Shown in pieces: positions 10,302 through 22,020 of a DNA stretch of 64,000 bases (its first letter is position 1; the number at the start of each line of letters is the position of its first letter). A program made the position numbers and the translations under genes. The DNA lies in assembly GCA_025765615.1 (NCBI GenBank), contig JAIVFJ010000042.1, positions 124,001 through 188,000 on the forward strand, given 5' to 3'. Origin of the DNA: Zopfochytrium polystomum. Its lineage: Eukaryota; Chytridiomycota; Chytridiomycetes; Chytridiales; Chytridiaceae. The notes under the pieces are model-generated. The model ran no database searches and was not told where the DNA came from. It saw only the letters and a program-made list of their open reading frames with translations.

Positions 10302-13300
10302 TTATTTCTTTTTTCTCTTCGATGGTGTCGGCGATGGGGAAGCAGTCGAAGAAGGTGGAGGGGGCGGTGGCGCAGGGAGTGGAGCAGACGATGTGCCGGA
10401 GACCACTGGCCCTGGAGGCATTGCTGCTTTGCCAGCCTTATCAACCGCCACGTCTGCTGCCAACTCGGATGCTCCTGCAACTTCGCCGGTTCCCAGCACT
10501 GGAAAGCTTGCGGAGGTTCCTGCGCGTAACCAAAATCAATAAAAGTACCTAGGCTTCGACCATATTATTGCATACCTGGAAACGAGCCGTTGCCAGATAG
10601 ACTTTGTTGGAGCCCAAATCCGGGAATCGCACTCATTACGGCGCCTCCCCCCGTTGTCAGGTTCGCTCCCATATTGGCTGAAGGGCCTTAATTCGATGAT
10701 TAGAAAACGTCAAACCAAAATGCAGAGACTGGGGTGTTTACCCAATGCCGCGGAAAGCTGTTGTTGTTGCTGTTGCATTGCAAGCTGGCGTTGGCGATCA
10801 GCGTTTTCCGCCTAAATTCACATAAGTAAAACGGCAAAGTAATGGCACAACCGCGCTACCATCAATTGCCTCTGGCCATTTTGTATAGCGACCATGGCAG
10901 CTGCCGCATGGGCATCGCTTTGGAAGTATTGCCCCCCCACTTGCATTTGAGCTGGCCTGGCCATTCCACCGTAAGCTTGAAGAACTGGACCAAGCGGAGC
11001 GAGCATTTGTTGAACATTCCGCAAATTAGCGAGGACGTTTGGGTCATTTGGAAACAAAGCTGGTTTCCGCGATTAACGAATTGGACTGATCTAACCGACA
11101 ACGAAAATGAGACAAACCCGCTAGGTTCTGTAGAGCCAGCTTCTTCTGGACTAGGGTCTGAATATGCTGAAGCTGCTCGGGCGTTATATTCGTCGGTGTG
11201 ATACGCGGAACTGTCGGCTGTGGGGGCCGTATTTGGTGGCCTCCTTGGTGAAGTCCTTGAATGACCAATGGCGATGAGTTGACACCCATTCCAGGTCTAA
11301 ATATTGGTCGCTGACCCTGGGAATATGGCATACTGATTGGCATTTGCGAAGAGGTTGGCATTCCCATTGGGCGAATTTGCGTCATGCTGCGTTGCGACAT
11401 GAGCTTTGACTGCTGCTGTAAGATGAGCTGCCGATCCCTTTGCTCCTTAATTTGGCCGACGTCGGTTGGCGCGAGGGGCTCCCCACCAACAGTTATGCCT
11501 GCGCTCTCCTGGGACTGTCTGTGTGTTTCGTGTGCGGAGAGACTCACTTTTTTGGGCAGGGCAGTCTGGTCCTCTACAGAGCGCGCATTAAGAGAGAAGA
11601 TTGAAAAATTTCAACTTACTTCGATTAAGCCGTTCAGGTCTTTGTCGCGCCTTTCTTTGAATAAACTCGAAAGTAGAGAGCATGCGCGCCATTCTCCTGC
11701 CCATATCTTGCTTAGTCACTGTTCGCGTTCGGAACTTCGATGATTTGGAGATCTCGGACCCCTTGTCCCCGCGGAGAGCCACTAAAGTTTTGTATCGATT
11801 GTAACATTCCCATTCGCCTCGCTTTTCGCCTGGACCAAGGTGCATGGCAGACAAACTTTCAGATATTAAACCCCAATTATGGGAGGACTCGGTGCCAAGC
11901 ATAAGGAGAGCGTCATCCTCGTCAATGGACCATGGAGAGCGAGAAATCGAGTCCTGCACTGGCGTCGCTGACTGTGGTGGGGGTATTTCGTCGTCCATCA
12001 CGTTCGACTCCCCGTCACCTCCAAAAATTGCTCCAGCGTTGATCAGTCTAAATATAAATCCAAAGCACTCCTCACATTGTTTCCTGGAAATAACATCAGT
12101 CCTGACTCCTTCATTCTCTACTGGCCCTTCGTAATCGGCTTTCGAGTTTCCAAAAGCGCCCGGACTAAACCAGCGATTTGCCATGAACTTGGAAACTGGC
12201 ACCACTTGATCAAAGTACTCGGTGGGACGTTCAGCCTCCGCCTCTGACACCGAAGGTAGGCCATACACTCCATAAATGCTAGATGCTGATCCAAATAAAC
12301 CCGAATCGCTGTCCTCGTAAAAGTAAACGGAGGACTGGAAATCGACATCCAAGTCTATCGCTGTTCTCGCAGAGAGCACTTCGACCTCTCGCTTCATGGC
12401 CTCTTCATGGGGCACTTCAGCCGTTTCTAGTTGAGAACCATCATTCGCAGGTTGCAAAGCTTCATCTCTTATGATGTGATCGAGAGACCATTCGCTATCT
12501 TCCAATTTCGCTTTTTCGTCTGACAATGCTTCAGTTTCGTTGCGGGTCGCCGGGAGCGCTTTGCGGAGACGGGTCTTCTGACCACTTAGAAATCTGAAGT
12601 TCTACGCATTAAAAAGTACCAACCACACAAAGGGAAGCCTTGTTCTCGGCATTATGCCACTCCAGAACCCAGCCGGCAAGGGTGTACGCCTGAGCCATTT
12701 TCCATTTCCTCTCTTGCCGGAAATCCTCACGCATGAGACGCTTTGCACGGTCAATATCACTCTACAAATATATTTCTCACCATTTCCTCCATCATGAAGT
12801 CATGACGTGACGGCGCAATCCGCGGCTCTGGTTGTCTCTTCAGCTGACGAAAACTCCACACATTATTCGCTTTCATCTCCTCAATTCGTTTGATCATTTT
12901 AACTTGCTTCGCCTCCTCTCGTGCAAGCTGATGGAAGTTCAGAGCCAATGGAAGCGCAATTTGGCTCACCTGCCAATCCTTTGTCATAACCACTTTATTT
13001 CCTGCACTGAGCAGTTCGGACAGTTTGGGGTTTTGCACTTTGAGGTGCCACTCGATTAATTGATATCTCTCCTCACGTCGTTGCGGCTTCGAAGGTAGGG
13101 CACGGTATCTAAGGGCAGTCTTCAAAAATGGCTTAGCTGTTGCCAACTCTCTCACTGCACACCGTTTGAGTTAAGTCCATTTTCAGGGTCGCCTTAGACG
13201 CTCGTTTTGGGGTGGAAGGCATCAGTCGGGCCCGCTTCCTAGTCTGCTCAGTGGGTAAGGGTGGAGCGGCCATCGAATCCACCCGATCGGCTGTCGAGTC

Positions 13301-13629
13301 CACTCCGTTCTGAATGGGCAAGACTTGCGCAGTCGCCAGCGGCCCAGCGTTTGAGAGGGGGGCCGGATCGGACGGCTGATTTGGAGCACGTATTCGAAAG
13401 CCGTCCGCAAACTCATTAAACATTCGGCGTTGATCTGAGGAAGTAACAGGAGAAAGTGGCGCGATCTCCCTCTCAAACAGCTCCTTAACGAGATCGCTCC
13501 GTGAACTCAAAATGGCTCTGTATTGTATGCACGATTAGCCATCGGGCGGCGGATCGCACAGTCCCAACGATCCAAAAACCTGATCTGCAGCTCTCTCTCC
13601 CGAACTGCAGCTGTGCGGGCGGCTTCCAT
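10302..13629 (-). CDS. EAF1: Eaf1/Vid21-like subunit of the NuA4 histone acetyltransferase (HSA + SANT)
   Basis: Multi-exon gene. Exon 1 (13629-13580) joins exon 2 (from 13517) to give an N-terminal RERELQIRAILSSRSDLVKE helix. An HSA domain follows: HDFMMEEM is joined across a 40-nt intron (12741-12780) to RLMREDFRQERKWKMA, which restores the family spacing EEM-x7-F-x-x-E-R-x-W-K. A SANT/Myb domain (WSIDEDDALLML...WECYNRYKTL) lies near 11900-11770. The C-terminal third is Gln/Met/Pro-rich and ends in KRKKK at TAA 10302-10304. HSA followed by SANT is the scaffold layout of Eaf1/Vid21 (EP400-like), which holds NuA4 together on chromatin by binding actin and Arp4. Introns near 13200-13150 and 12620-12600, and some C-terminal junctions, are not fixed, so the length is approximate. 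Confidence 0.78.
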
Positions 13630-13852
13630 GGCGCAGTGTATGACACGTTGCGATTGACAAAAACCATACAACGACCACCTCGCGTCCCTTCACAGTTTCA
13701 TTGAACCGAGCACCACACCACGAGTTGTTTGAGTTCAACTCAATGATGGAGTGTTTTGCGCCAGATTTATTGTGGCCTAAAGGGAAATAATAGACGGTTG
13801 CACAAAGATCAATTCCCAGCTCCAGTTTGTCCAGCAAGGAAAGCACCTGCGG

Positions 13853-15056
13853 TCAATCCAGTTTCTCCATCTCATCGATAACCGCCTAGAAGAGGCCTCA
13901 GACAATAAGGTCGCGAGCTGGGTTTACTTACTTGAAAGTCAAATGCTGCTGGATTGCTGTGAAATGTTTCAACTAGACGCTGCTTTCGGTCCGTCCCAGT
14001 GACATAAAACAGCTGGGTCTGGTACACCAAAAGGCGCGCGTCTTCCGGCGTCAGGGTCTCTACCAAAATGTCGCCGGCCATAAGCACGACATCCTTCTCT
14101 TCCCCCAAGTCGTCGTAATGATTGAGAACCAGATGCGCTCGGGCGCTTTCGCGATGGAGTTTGTACTCCAATAGCGGAGTGTAGAAAATCTGATGGCCGG
14201 AAATTTGCATGAAGAAAAACTCCACACCATCATTGCGGGGAACAGGAAGTATAAACTATGATACAAAACGAGGCCAGGAGGCCGCAATCACATCATATTA
14301 GAAGAAATATAGGTTGTGAGTGCCGGGAGTTCAAACGCTTACCAAAGGATACTTCTTGCCCCGTTCCCTCAACTTCGCGAAAAACTGCTTATCCATCGCA
14401 CCGGAAACGCCGGCCTTTGTGGCGTGGAACTCATTCCAAATTTGTCCGATCCTCTCGGGCGACTCACTACGAAGGAGTTCAACGTTTACGATGTTATCTA
14501 ATGTCTTGACGTCTGCCGGCAGGCCCTCACGTCGAGAATCGGATGGAGGAGATTTGAGGGAAAGAGCTTCCTTGGCGGCTTCGTTCTTGGCAGCTTCCTG
14601 TCGAGCTGCGCGGGTCGCATGCCGCTTAGCCGATTCCTCCGCAGCAGTTGCTGCCACGAACTCCTCGACGGTGTTGTATCCCTTGCTGTTCCAGCGGTGG
14701 AGGACGTAACCAAGGTCAGGGTTGGTGGAAAGCAGGGTCTGTGGCCATTACCTTTTGGCCTTCTCCAACAGTTTCGTAGAGTACTTTTCGAGATGCTCGC
14801 TGCTGACGGATGTGCCCGTCGTGAGCGATCTGAGCGGTTGCAGAAAGCCGTTGTTATAGGGCGACGAATGGTCACCGGCGAAGGAGGCGAAAGGCTTGAC
14901 GTTGCGCCATCGCATGGTTGTCGCCGCCGCCGCCGCCGCCACTGTCGTTGTCCGAGGCCGAGCGGTTGCAGCAGCGGGGAGAAGGGCGAGGACTCGGCGG
15001 TGAACAGCGGCTCCTGCCACTGAAACTGAATGAGCTGTTCTGGCCGACGTCATCAT
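13853..15056 (-). CDS. ATP11: ATP11/ATPAF1-like mitochondrial F1-ATPase assembly chaperone
   Basis: Exons 15056-14752, 14685-14343, 14255-13932 and 13885-13853 give 334 codons. The N-terminus is Arg/Ala/Ser-rich with few acidic residues, as in a mitochondrial presequence. The core shows LDNIVNVELL, then IWNEFHATK, PLFILPVPRNDG joined across intron 2, EFFFMQ, and LVLNHYDDLGEEKDVVLMAG, in the order of the ATP11 family. That family binds free F1 beta subunit in the matrix until alpha3beta3 assembly. A charged helical segment (AAEESAKRHATRAARQEAAK) precedes the core. The last exon is 33 nt (AVIDEMEKLD). The first of two adjacent ATGs was chosen. It is head-to-head with the Nit2-like gene, 128 bp apart. 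Confidence 0.88.
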
Positions 15057-15184
15057 CAGCGAGTACGGAGACGATCGGGCGGAAGAAGACGAGGTTCCTC
15101 TTGGCTTTTTTTCTCCCTCGCGGCTCCAACCCAACCCCACCCCACGATCCCGCCACCCCCCATCCCGTCCCCAAGCAAACAACT
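15057..15184. promoter_or_regulatory. Shared 128-bp divergent intergenic region, ATP11/Nit2
   Basis: The start codons of the two genes face away from each other across this interval, so core promoter and both 5'UTRs must fit here or overlap coding sequence. It has C-rich runs (CCCCACCCC type) and no clear TATA. Confidence 0.5.
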
Positions 15185-16368
15185 ATGGCTAGCCTCCTCG
15201 TTGGTCGCAAGTTCAAGGTCGCTCTCGTGCAGCTTCTCGTTACCGCGTCCAAGGAGAAGAACATCGCCAACGCCGCAGCCCTCGTTGAGAAGGCCTCCAA
15301 GAATGGCGCAGACGTCGTCGTTCTCCCCGGTAAGTGGCGGAGGCGATCGGACGGGTTGGCCTTGGAGCGTTGTGGATTGATCCACCCGAGAAAAGGCGCG
15401 CGTGCGTGCGGGGTGTTGGAGAGCGGGTGGAATGATTGATCAGTGGACGACGGGCTTGCCCGACGTGCCAACCCCAACGACAATGGAAAGTTGTTGTTGA
15501 CACCGCACCTTGACACCCCCCTTCGCCGCACGCATATGCACATTCAAAGAGTGCTTCAACTCTCCATACGGAACAAGCTACTTCCCCGAGTATGCGGAAC
15601 CCTTGGAGGGTGGACCCACATCGACCGCACTGTCGCAGATGGCCAAGTCGGCCAAAGTGTACCTCATCGGCGGGTCCTTCCCGGAAAGGGATTCATCCAC
15701 CCCGACCCCGCGCCTCTACAACACCTGCACGGTGTGGTCGCCGACCGGCTCGCGCCTGGCTGTCCACCGCAAAGTCCATCTGTTCGACATTGACGTCCCG
15801 GGCGGCCAAAAGTTCAAAGAGTCCGACGCGCTGTCGGCCGGCAACCAGGTGACCCTCGTCGAAACCGACTACGGAAAGATCGGCGTCGGCATCTGCTACG
15901 ACATTCGCTTTCCGGAACTGGCGATGGTGGCTGCGCGGAAGGGCGCGATCGCGATGTTCTACCCGGGTGCATTCAACATGACAACTGGCCCGCTTCATGC
16001 AAGTTCAAGCTCGGAATCAAGTTTGTCTCCTCATCGATTTCCCTCGTCTAACACATCCTGCCTTCCGTTGTTTCCAGTGGGAGCTTCTGCAACGCTCTCG
16101 CGCACTGGATAATCAGATTTACGTCGCCGCCTGCTCGCCAGCGCGGGACACGACCGCGTCGTACATTGCATGGGGCCACTCGACAGTCGTAGATGCGATG
16201 GGTGCGGTCGTCGCCAAGGCCGGCCACGACGAAGAAATCGTGTACGCCGAGCTGGACCCCGCCGCCGTGGCTAGCACCCGCGCCGCGATCCCCGTGACGG
16301 TGCAGCGCCGATTTGATGTGTACCGCGACGTGTCCGAGGAGGCTGCCATCAATGTTTCTGCACAATAA
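15185..16368 (+). CDS. NIT2: Nit2-like omega-amidase (nitrilase superfamily)
   Basis: Exons 15185-15329, 15550-15998 and 16078-16368 give 294 codons, the usual size of the family. The nitrilase Glu-Lys-Cys triad is visible: E49 in LPECFNSPYG (joined across intron 1), Lys in HRKVHLFDID, and Cys in GVGICYDIRFPE. The tail of the fold has [26 protein letters not shown]-type sequence. Family members hydrolyse alpha-ketoglutaramate and alpha-ketosuccinamate, the toxic products of glutamine and asparagine transamination, in the cytosol and mitochondria. Intron 2 uses a GC-AG pair (CAT|GCAAGT...TTTCCAG|TGG), which is the only way to read PLHWELL. Intron 1 is 220 nt. Confidence 0.9.
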
Positions 16369-17141
16369 AGTGGTGTACTGGCCGAGTGAGCATTTAAAAC
16401 AGTGGAGAGGGTTCGCGTCTTTCAACAGTATTGCAGCAGCACTCGCTTTGGCACCGAGGCATAACGATAACCAAACCATTTGCATCGAGAATTCCTCATC
16501 GCTACGCTTCAAGATGTGTCCCCATGGGGGAGGCATTTTTTTTTTTTTTTGTCACTTCTTCTTTGGTGGTATTATTATTATTACATCTAGGGAGCGTGCC
16601 GAGTGGCGAGCGTGCGCCTTCAGCCTTCAGGAGTCCAGAGAACCTGTGTTTCGCAGCTGACGAAACACTGCCCCCGCGTGCCGTCGACACCGCACGCACC
16701 ACACGCACAATCGAGTAGTTCTCGCAACCCGGTGCGTCCGGTCAGCGCAAGCACAAGCGTCCCGCGTGACCCGTCGGATGATTGATCGCAGCGCTCAGGG
16801 TTCGAACCGCTCAGGCCCTGCTTTCGCACGGTCTTGAAAGCATTCTCAACCATCACCGCTTCTTCCTTGTTTCTTTGCCTGATTCTCTCCGTTTCGGGTT
16901 TTTTTTTGTTTTTTTTTTTTTTTCTTTCTCGCTTTTCCGCCCCGCGACTGTCTGTCTCCCACTTCCCACAGTGCCCCTTGGTGACCAGTTTCTCCCACCC
17001 TCGCATTCATACCCACCTATAAAAGCCACGGGAGGGGAAAACCCGCTGTGCACTCTCCCTCAGCGCCACACACCAGCCTCACTCGCCTTGCTCTCATACT
17101 CTCAACTGCCGTCCCAAAGCGAACGAACAAAAAAACGCACA
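16369..17141. other. Intergenic, promoter region of the acidic low-complexity gene
   Basis: Contains T-homopolymers (about 16540-16551 and 16898-16924) and a TATA box (next entry). No gene is supported. Confidence 0.5.
17018..17025 (+). promoter_or_regulatory. TATA box of the acidic low-complexity gene
   Basis: TATAAAAG lies 117 nt upstream of the start codon at 17142, implying a start site near 17050 and a 5'UTR of about 90 nt. Confidence 0.5.
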
Positions 17142-17276
17142 ATGTCCTCGCGTCTTGGATCCTCCTCGGGCCGTCAGGTTTGGCCATTTGTCCAAGCACC
17201 CATCCCCAAACACCCCACCATCACTTGCCCTCTTGCCTGGGACTGGGAATCCACCTGTCCTTGTCCTTGCTTCGAT

Positions 17277-17328
<52 letters not shown>

Positions 17329-19262
17329 GAGACCACGCAGAAACTCTCCTCCTCATTCCTCACCGCAAACAAAGTCGCGCACACTCCACATCAAATCCAC
17401 GCGTTGGCACGCCTCATCACGGCCCTCCTTACTCCCCCAACAAACCCCAGCCTTCCCAACAAGCTCAAGTTCCCCCCTACCCTTTCATTCTAGATGTACC
17501 AGCGCACCGGGCGCCGCCCCGCCCTCTACCAAAAGACCCAACAGTACGAAGAAGAGCTGTCCACCACCGGCTCCGAGGGCGAAATGCAAGTCGGCACAAC
17601 GACGTCGACGGCGGCGCCCACCGCGGGCAGCAGCGGCCGCCGCGGCGCCGCCGCCGCCGCCGCCCAGCGCAAGCCCATGTCGACGACTACGACGACGCCC
17701 ACACCCACCGCCACGACCAGCGGCGGCGCGATGGCGGCGGCGGCCCCGGCGTCGTCGTCGTTGACTCCGCGCCGGTCGCCGGCCGTGTACGCGCCAAAGT
17801 CGACGCAGTACCTGTCGCCGTCCGAGCGCCGCACGTCCGGCCGTCAGCTCGGCCGCCACCTCGAGGGCCTCCTCGACTCGGAGGAGGAGGAGGAGGAGGA
17901 GGACGTCGGCGTCCGCCAGACGCAGCACCAGGCCCCGACGCACCAGACGGTGCAGCGAGGGGTGCCCGCCACCGCCGCCGCCGCTCCCCGCCGCCGCCGC
18001 CCCATGTCGCAGCAGCACCAGCAGCAGCAGCAGTTTGTGACGCAGTCGCAGCAGCCGCAGCAGCGGTCGGCGGGTGGCCGACGCGCTGTCCAGGGAACAG
18101 CCCCGATGCAGAAGCCGCGTGCGGCCGGCGTCGTCGCGTCTCGATTGCCACAACGGCGGCAGCAGCAGCAGCAGCCGCTGCAAACGGTGCCTGCGCGTCA
18201 GCCAATGCAGGGGCGTCGTTTCGCGCGGCAGCCGGTCCAAGTCGAGCAGCAGTTTGAACAAGTTCCGGAGGAGGAGGAGGAGGAAGAGCTGGAGGAGGAA
18301 GAAGAGGAAGGGGTCGGGGTGGAAGTTGAAATCGAGGTGCTCGAGGAGGAGGGAGAGGAGCAGGCGGAGGAGGAGGTCGGAGGAGAGACGGACGAAGAGT
18401 TTCACGAGATCCTGCGCGACCTCGCGATCGACCGGGAGCGCGACACGTTCCAAATATCGCTCATCCAGGCGCTCATCAAGGACCGCCGCAGCAACCGCAA
18501 CGTGCACGACATTTGCGACGCGATCGCGGCGGGCGAGCGGGTGACCAAGTCCGACATTAGCGCGATGCTGTGCGAAGACGTGCTCCTCGACGCCGCCGTC
18601 GACGACGTGATCCTCGAGATCCTGGAGGACAAGCAGACCAACAGGAAGGCGGACGAGGTCATCAGGAACCTGAGCAAGGGCCGACGGCACTCGTACCGCC
18701 CGCAGGACGAGCAGGAGGAGCTTGAGGTGAGGGGGTTAATTCTCGCTTCGTTATCGCATTTCTTTCCTTTGCAATTCGCTTCGTCTTGACCCAGTCTCAA
18801 CTTTAGGATGAAGATCGCGATCGCCGCATGGCCAAGGTCGCAAAGAAGCTCATGTCGCCGGACGCCGGGCAGCGCCTGTACAAAATGTGCGGACAGTCCC
18901 CGCAGGGACAACAGCAGCAGCAGCAGCAGCCGCTTGCGCCGCGCCGCTCGACGTCGGCGATCACGCCATCGGCGTCTTCGAAGCCGATGCCCGCCAAGCG
19001 CCGCAGCGGCGGCGGCGGCGGCGGTCTGCCGTTGTCGACGTCGTCGGGCGGGGCCGGCACTGGCCGCACGGGCGGGTCGACGGGAGTCGCAAGCAGGACG
19101 GGCTCGGCGGCGGCGTCCCGCAGCGGCGGCGGCGGCAGCAGTAGCAAGATCATGGAGCAGCAGCAGCAGCAGCCGACCGTGGTGGCAACGACTGCGACGC
19201 CTTCTGCACCGACGGCGCGCTCCGGCGGCGGCGGCAGCATTGCGGGCAGCAGCCGCTTCTGA
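17142..19262 (+). CDS. Low-complexity acidic protein with a conserved-looking helical segment (unknown)
   Basis: Exons 17142-17177, 17494-18726 and 18807-19262 give 574 codons. Exon 1 codes only 12 residues (MSSRLGSSSGRQ); intron 1 holds a long (CA)n tract. The N-terminal half is Ala/Thr/Gln-rich with Arg-rich patches and a poly-Glu run. The centre has two further Glu-rich blocks. Then comes a non-repetitive helical region (about residues 305-410, from DEEFHEILRDLAIDRERD to the end of exon 2) with a repeating pattern of Asp/Glu/Leu/Ile. The C-terminus is Gln-, Gly- and Ser-rich and basic. I do not recognise the family. The alternation of basic and acidic blocks suggests a nuclear protein. A long antisense frame overlaps it and is a codon-bias shadow. 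Confidence 0.65.
17279..17326. repeat. (CA)n microsatellite in intron 1
   Basis: About 23 uninterrupted CA units, 100 nt inside the intron of the acidic low-complexity gene. Confidence 0.95.
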
Positions 19263-19389
19263 TGTTGTTGTCAGTTGGTTCGATCCCGATCCGCGATTCC
19301 GATCGTGCGATCCGATCCTGTTGGCTCATCATTGTTTTCTTCCATTTTTTTCTTTTTGTGTTTTTCTTTGTGCACGAAAAATTTGCACG

Positions 19390-19445
<56 letters not shown>

Positions 19446-19996
19446 GCGGCACTGTTGTTTGCAAGAAGCGAAACACCATCAATCATTTTAATTTTTTTTT
19501 TGTTTCGTCCGTCTGTCTCCCTTCCTCCTCCCGCTCTTTCTTCTTGCGATACACGATATTTTACTCCTCTTGCAGGAAATCAATAAAAGGAAGGAAGAGA
19601 TAACAACAAAAGGACAAGAAGGGAGAGAGAGAGAGAGGGAGAGAGAGAGAGGGGGAAAGAGAGACACAAAACAGAGAATAAAAAAGGGTGAATGATATCT
19701 TGCTGATCGTGACGTGTTGTGGGTCACGCCCCTCCCACGTGACTCTGGCACAATCAGGTTGTGAGGAGGAAAGGGAGCAGGGAACGAAGCGGGGAGGAGG
19801 AGGAGGAGGTCGAGGCGGCACGCACAGGCTAGGAGGAAGATGAAATGGATCAGACAGAGTGCGCGCCGTGTGCATGTGTGCGTGAATTTGTGTGTGTGTG
19901 TGTGGTGTGTGTGTGTGTGTGTGTGTGCTTGAAATTGAGTGCGAGTTGATCAAGCGAAAAACAAGAGTGTGCTGCGTGCTCAGCAAGACCTGCTCA
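19263..19996. other. Convergent 3' region with (CT)n, (GA)n and (GT)n tracts
   Basis: Lies between two convergent genes. Tracts: (CT)n about 19390-19444, (GA)n about 19625-19664, (GT)n about 19889-19927. AATAAA occurs near 19580. No gene seen. Confidence 0.6.
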
Positions 19997-21124
19997 TCAA
20001 ATCCTCCTGGCCTTTGCAAAGGGGTCCCCGTCGACACGGCTGCCGCCAGCCATCGACGCGAACGCACCGCTGCGGCTGCTGCTTTCCCGGCCGCGCTTCA
20101 CGCCGCGGAGGGGCGCTGCGCGTTCTGGCCGGCCCACGGCCGCGACATCCGTAAAGTCCACGTCCATGTCGGCCCTGCCGTGAATCGCAAGCTCCGCCGC
20201 CGCCGCCCCAGCAGAGGCTTGCCGGGCGCATCCTCCTCCAACTGCTGCTCCCGCTACTGCTCCTGCACCTGCTCCTGCTGCTGCTGCTCCTGCGGAGCAA
20301 TCAGAGATGAGCGCCTGCAGCCGTTGTCGTTGCCGCGCGGCGGCCACCTGCACCGACTTGTTCATCACGCTTGCGCGAAAGTCTGCAAACGCCTTTTGGT
20401 CCTGCGCGCCGACGGCTGTTGGCGCCACCGCCGCGCCTGCCGGTGGTGGAGCTGATGACGGCGACGACGACAGCTGAGGCAACGGCAAGCTGGTGGTGGC
20501 GGACGACAGCGACCATGAGGACCACGAGGACAGCGGCGATATGCCCTTGCCGTCGGCGGACGCGATCGTCAGGGCCGTCAGCAACGCTCGATGCCGCAGG
20601 TCGTTTGGCCCCGTCGACGCGTCCTCGAAAGGATTCGATACCCTGTCCCTGCCGTGCCCCGCTCGGATGCCACCCGTCACGGAAGCGTTCGAGCTGGGAT
20701 GGCTGGCGACCACCTGCAAGATAAGGTCCAGCCGCCGCACGAGAATGTACATAGCCTTGACCAGGGTTGCACACGAGTAGTTGTTTTGACGCATCACCTG
20801 GCGAATAAACACTTCGGTGACCATCGTCGAGTACGATTGCTGAGAAGTTGCGGCGGTCCTCGGCGCTGCAGACGGTGCTGCTGGGGTCGTGGGGTTCGTG
20901 ACTGGGGCATCGTTATTCTTCTCTGGTGGGTGTTGGCTGTCAAGCATCAAAGACGTGGTCTGTGATTGAGTATCGGGTATCGGTTTTGTGGCAGGATGCG
21001 ATGGCTGCACATGCTGCTGTTGATGCCGCTGTTGCTGCTGCTGCCGACGATGTTGCTGATGTTCCGCAGAGGCGGTTTCGCCGCCGGCGTGTAAAGGTAT
21101 ATTGCGAAAAAGGTGGTGTAGCAT
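19997..21124 (-). CDS. Cyclin-box-like protein with Gln/His- and Ala/Gly-rich flanks
   Basis: A single exon of 375 codons from the first ATG (21124) to TGA (19997). Residues ~95-130 read FIRQVMRQNNYSCATLVKAMYILVRRLDLI, and ~165-190 read DLRHRALLTALTIAS. This matches the pattern of helices in Pho80/Clg1-type cyclin boxes (a helix with 'S-x-x-x-L-x-x-A-x-x-Y-x-x-R' then 'R-x-L-x-A-L-x-x-A-S'). If so, it would be a partner of a Pho85/CDK5-type kinase. The lysine normally following 'AS' is not there, so the assignment is tentative. The N-terminus has Gln/His runs; the C-terminus is Ala/Gly-rich, then basic (RGVKRGRESSSRS), possibly a nuclear signal. Confidence 0.5.
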   Translation of the reverse strand: MLHHLFRNIPLHAGGETASAEHQQHRRQQQQQRHQQQHVQPSHPATKPIPDTQSQTTSLMLDSQHPPEKNNDAPVTNPTTPAAPSAAPRTAATSQQSYSTMVTEVFIRQVMRQNNYSCATLVKAMYILVRRLDLILQVVASHPSSNASVTGGIRAGHGRDRVSNPFEDASTGPNDLRHRALLTALTIASADGKGISPLSSWSSWSLSSATTSLPLPQLSSSPSSAPPPAGAAVAPTAVGAQDQKAFADFRASVMNKSVQVAAARQRQRLQALISDCSAGAAAAGAGAGAVAGAAVGGGCARQASAGAAAAELAIHGRADMDVDFTDVAAVGRPERAAPLRGVKRGRESSSRSGAFASMAGGSRVDGDPFAKARRI

Positions 21125-21714
21125 TGTGGAGGCGATGACTGTTGTTTTTGTTTTTGTTTTTTTTTTTTTGATTTGGAGAAGGTAGTAGCAACCGTAACCG
21201 TGAGTGGGCAAAACAGAGCAAGAGCGAAGAGGAAGGAGGGGGCAGGAGGAGGAGGAGGAGGAGAAGAAGAACAAGAATAGCCAGAAGAGGAAAGGAGTCT
21301 GGAACGAGGCGCGGGAGGTGAAGTGAAGTGCGAGGGAAAAGCGGGACTAGCAGCACTACTGGCAGCACGAGCAGCAGCAGTAACACACTCACAGATTGTG
21401 GAGCAGAGAAGATCGGTTTTGTTGGAGACGAGCATGGTTGGTTGGTTGGTTGGTTGGTGCTGCTGTTGCTGCTGCTGCTGCTGTTTTTGCCTGGCTGGCA
21501 CGCGGAGGACTCTTTTGTTTTTTCTTTGCCTCTCTCTCTGTGTGCTCGCTCTCCCACTTCCTTCTGCTGCTGCTGGCTTTTATGGGGTAAAATACACGGT
21601 GTCGGTGTCTGTCTGCCGCCTCTCTCTCTGCTTTTGTCAGCGATGCTGTTCTCAATCCAAACGGTGGGCTGCGGGTGGTGTAACCCGCTCCCTTTTATAT
21701 TATTATGGTCTCTG

Positions 21715-21749
21715 TATCTCCGGTCTCTGTCTCTCTCCCTCCTGCCTTC

Positions 21750-21814
<65 letters not shown>

Positions 21815-21878
21815 CCCTCACTTCTCGCCATGGTTTCTGGAATTCCTTTTTGGCTGGCCGATTGATCGAGCGAAAAGG

Positions 21879-21914
<36 letters not shown>

Positions 21915-22020
21915 GCTCTCCTCTCTCTCTCCCTCTCCCTCTCGCCGCTCTGTCTCTCTCACTCTCTCACACGCGCTCTCTCTCTCGGTCTCCCTCCCTC
22001 TCTCCCACTCTCTCAGTCCC
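21715..22020. repeat. Long (CT)n/polypyrimidine tract
   Basis: About 60 bp of pure CT at 21753-21812, then interrupted CT blocks to 22020. The purine/pyrimidine strand asymmetry could allow triplex (H-DNA) structure. Confidence 0.9.

Noticed and set aside
16798..16815. GGTTCGAACC, resembling a tRNA B box
   Set aside because: No acceptor stem, D arm or anticodon arm can be built around it.
17485..18690. 401-codon antisense frame
   Set aside because: It lies wholly opposite the exon of the acidic low-complexity gene and has a simple Leu/Arg composition expected from the reverse of GC-rich codons.
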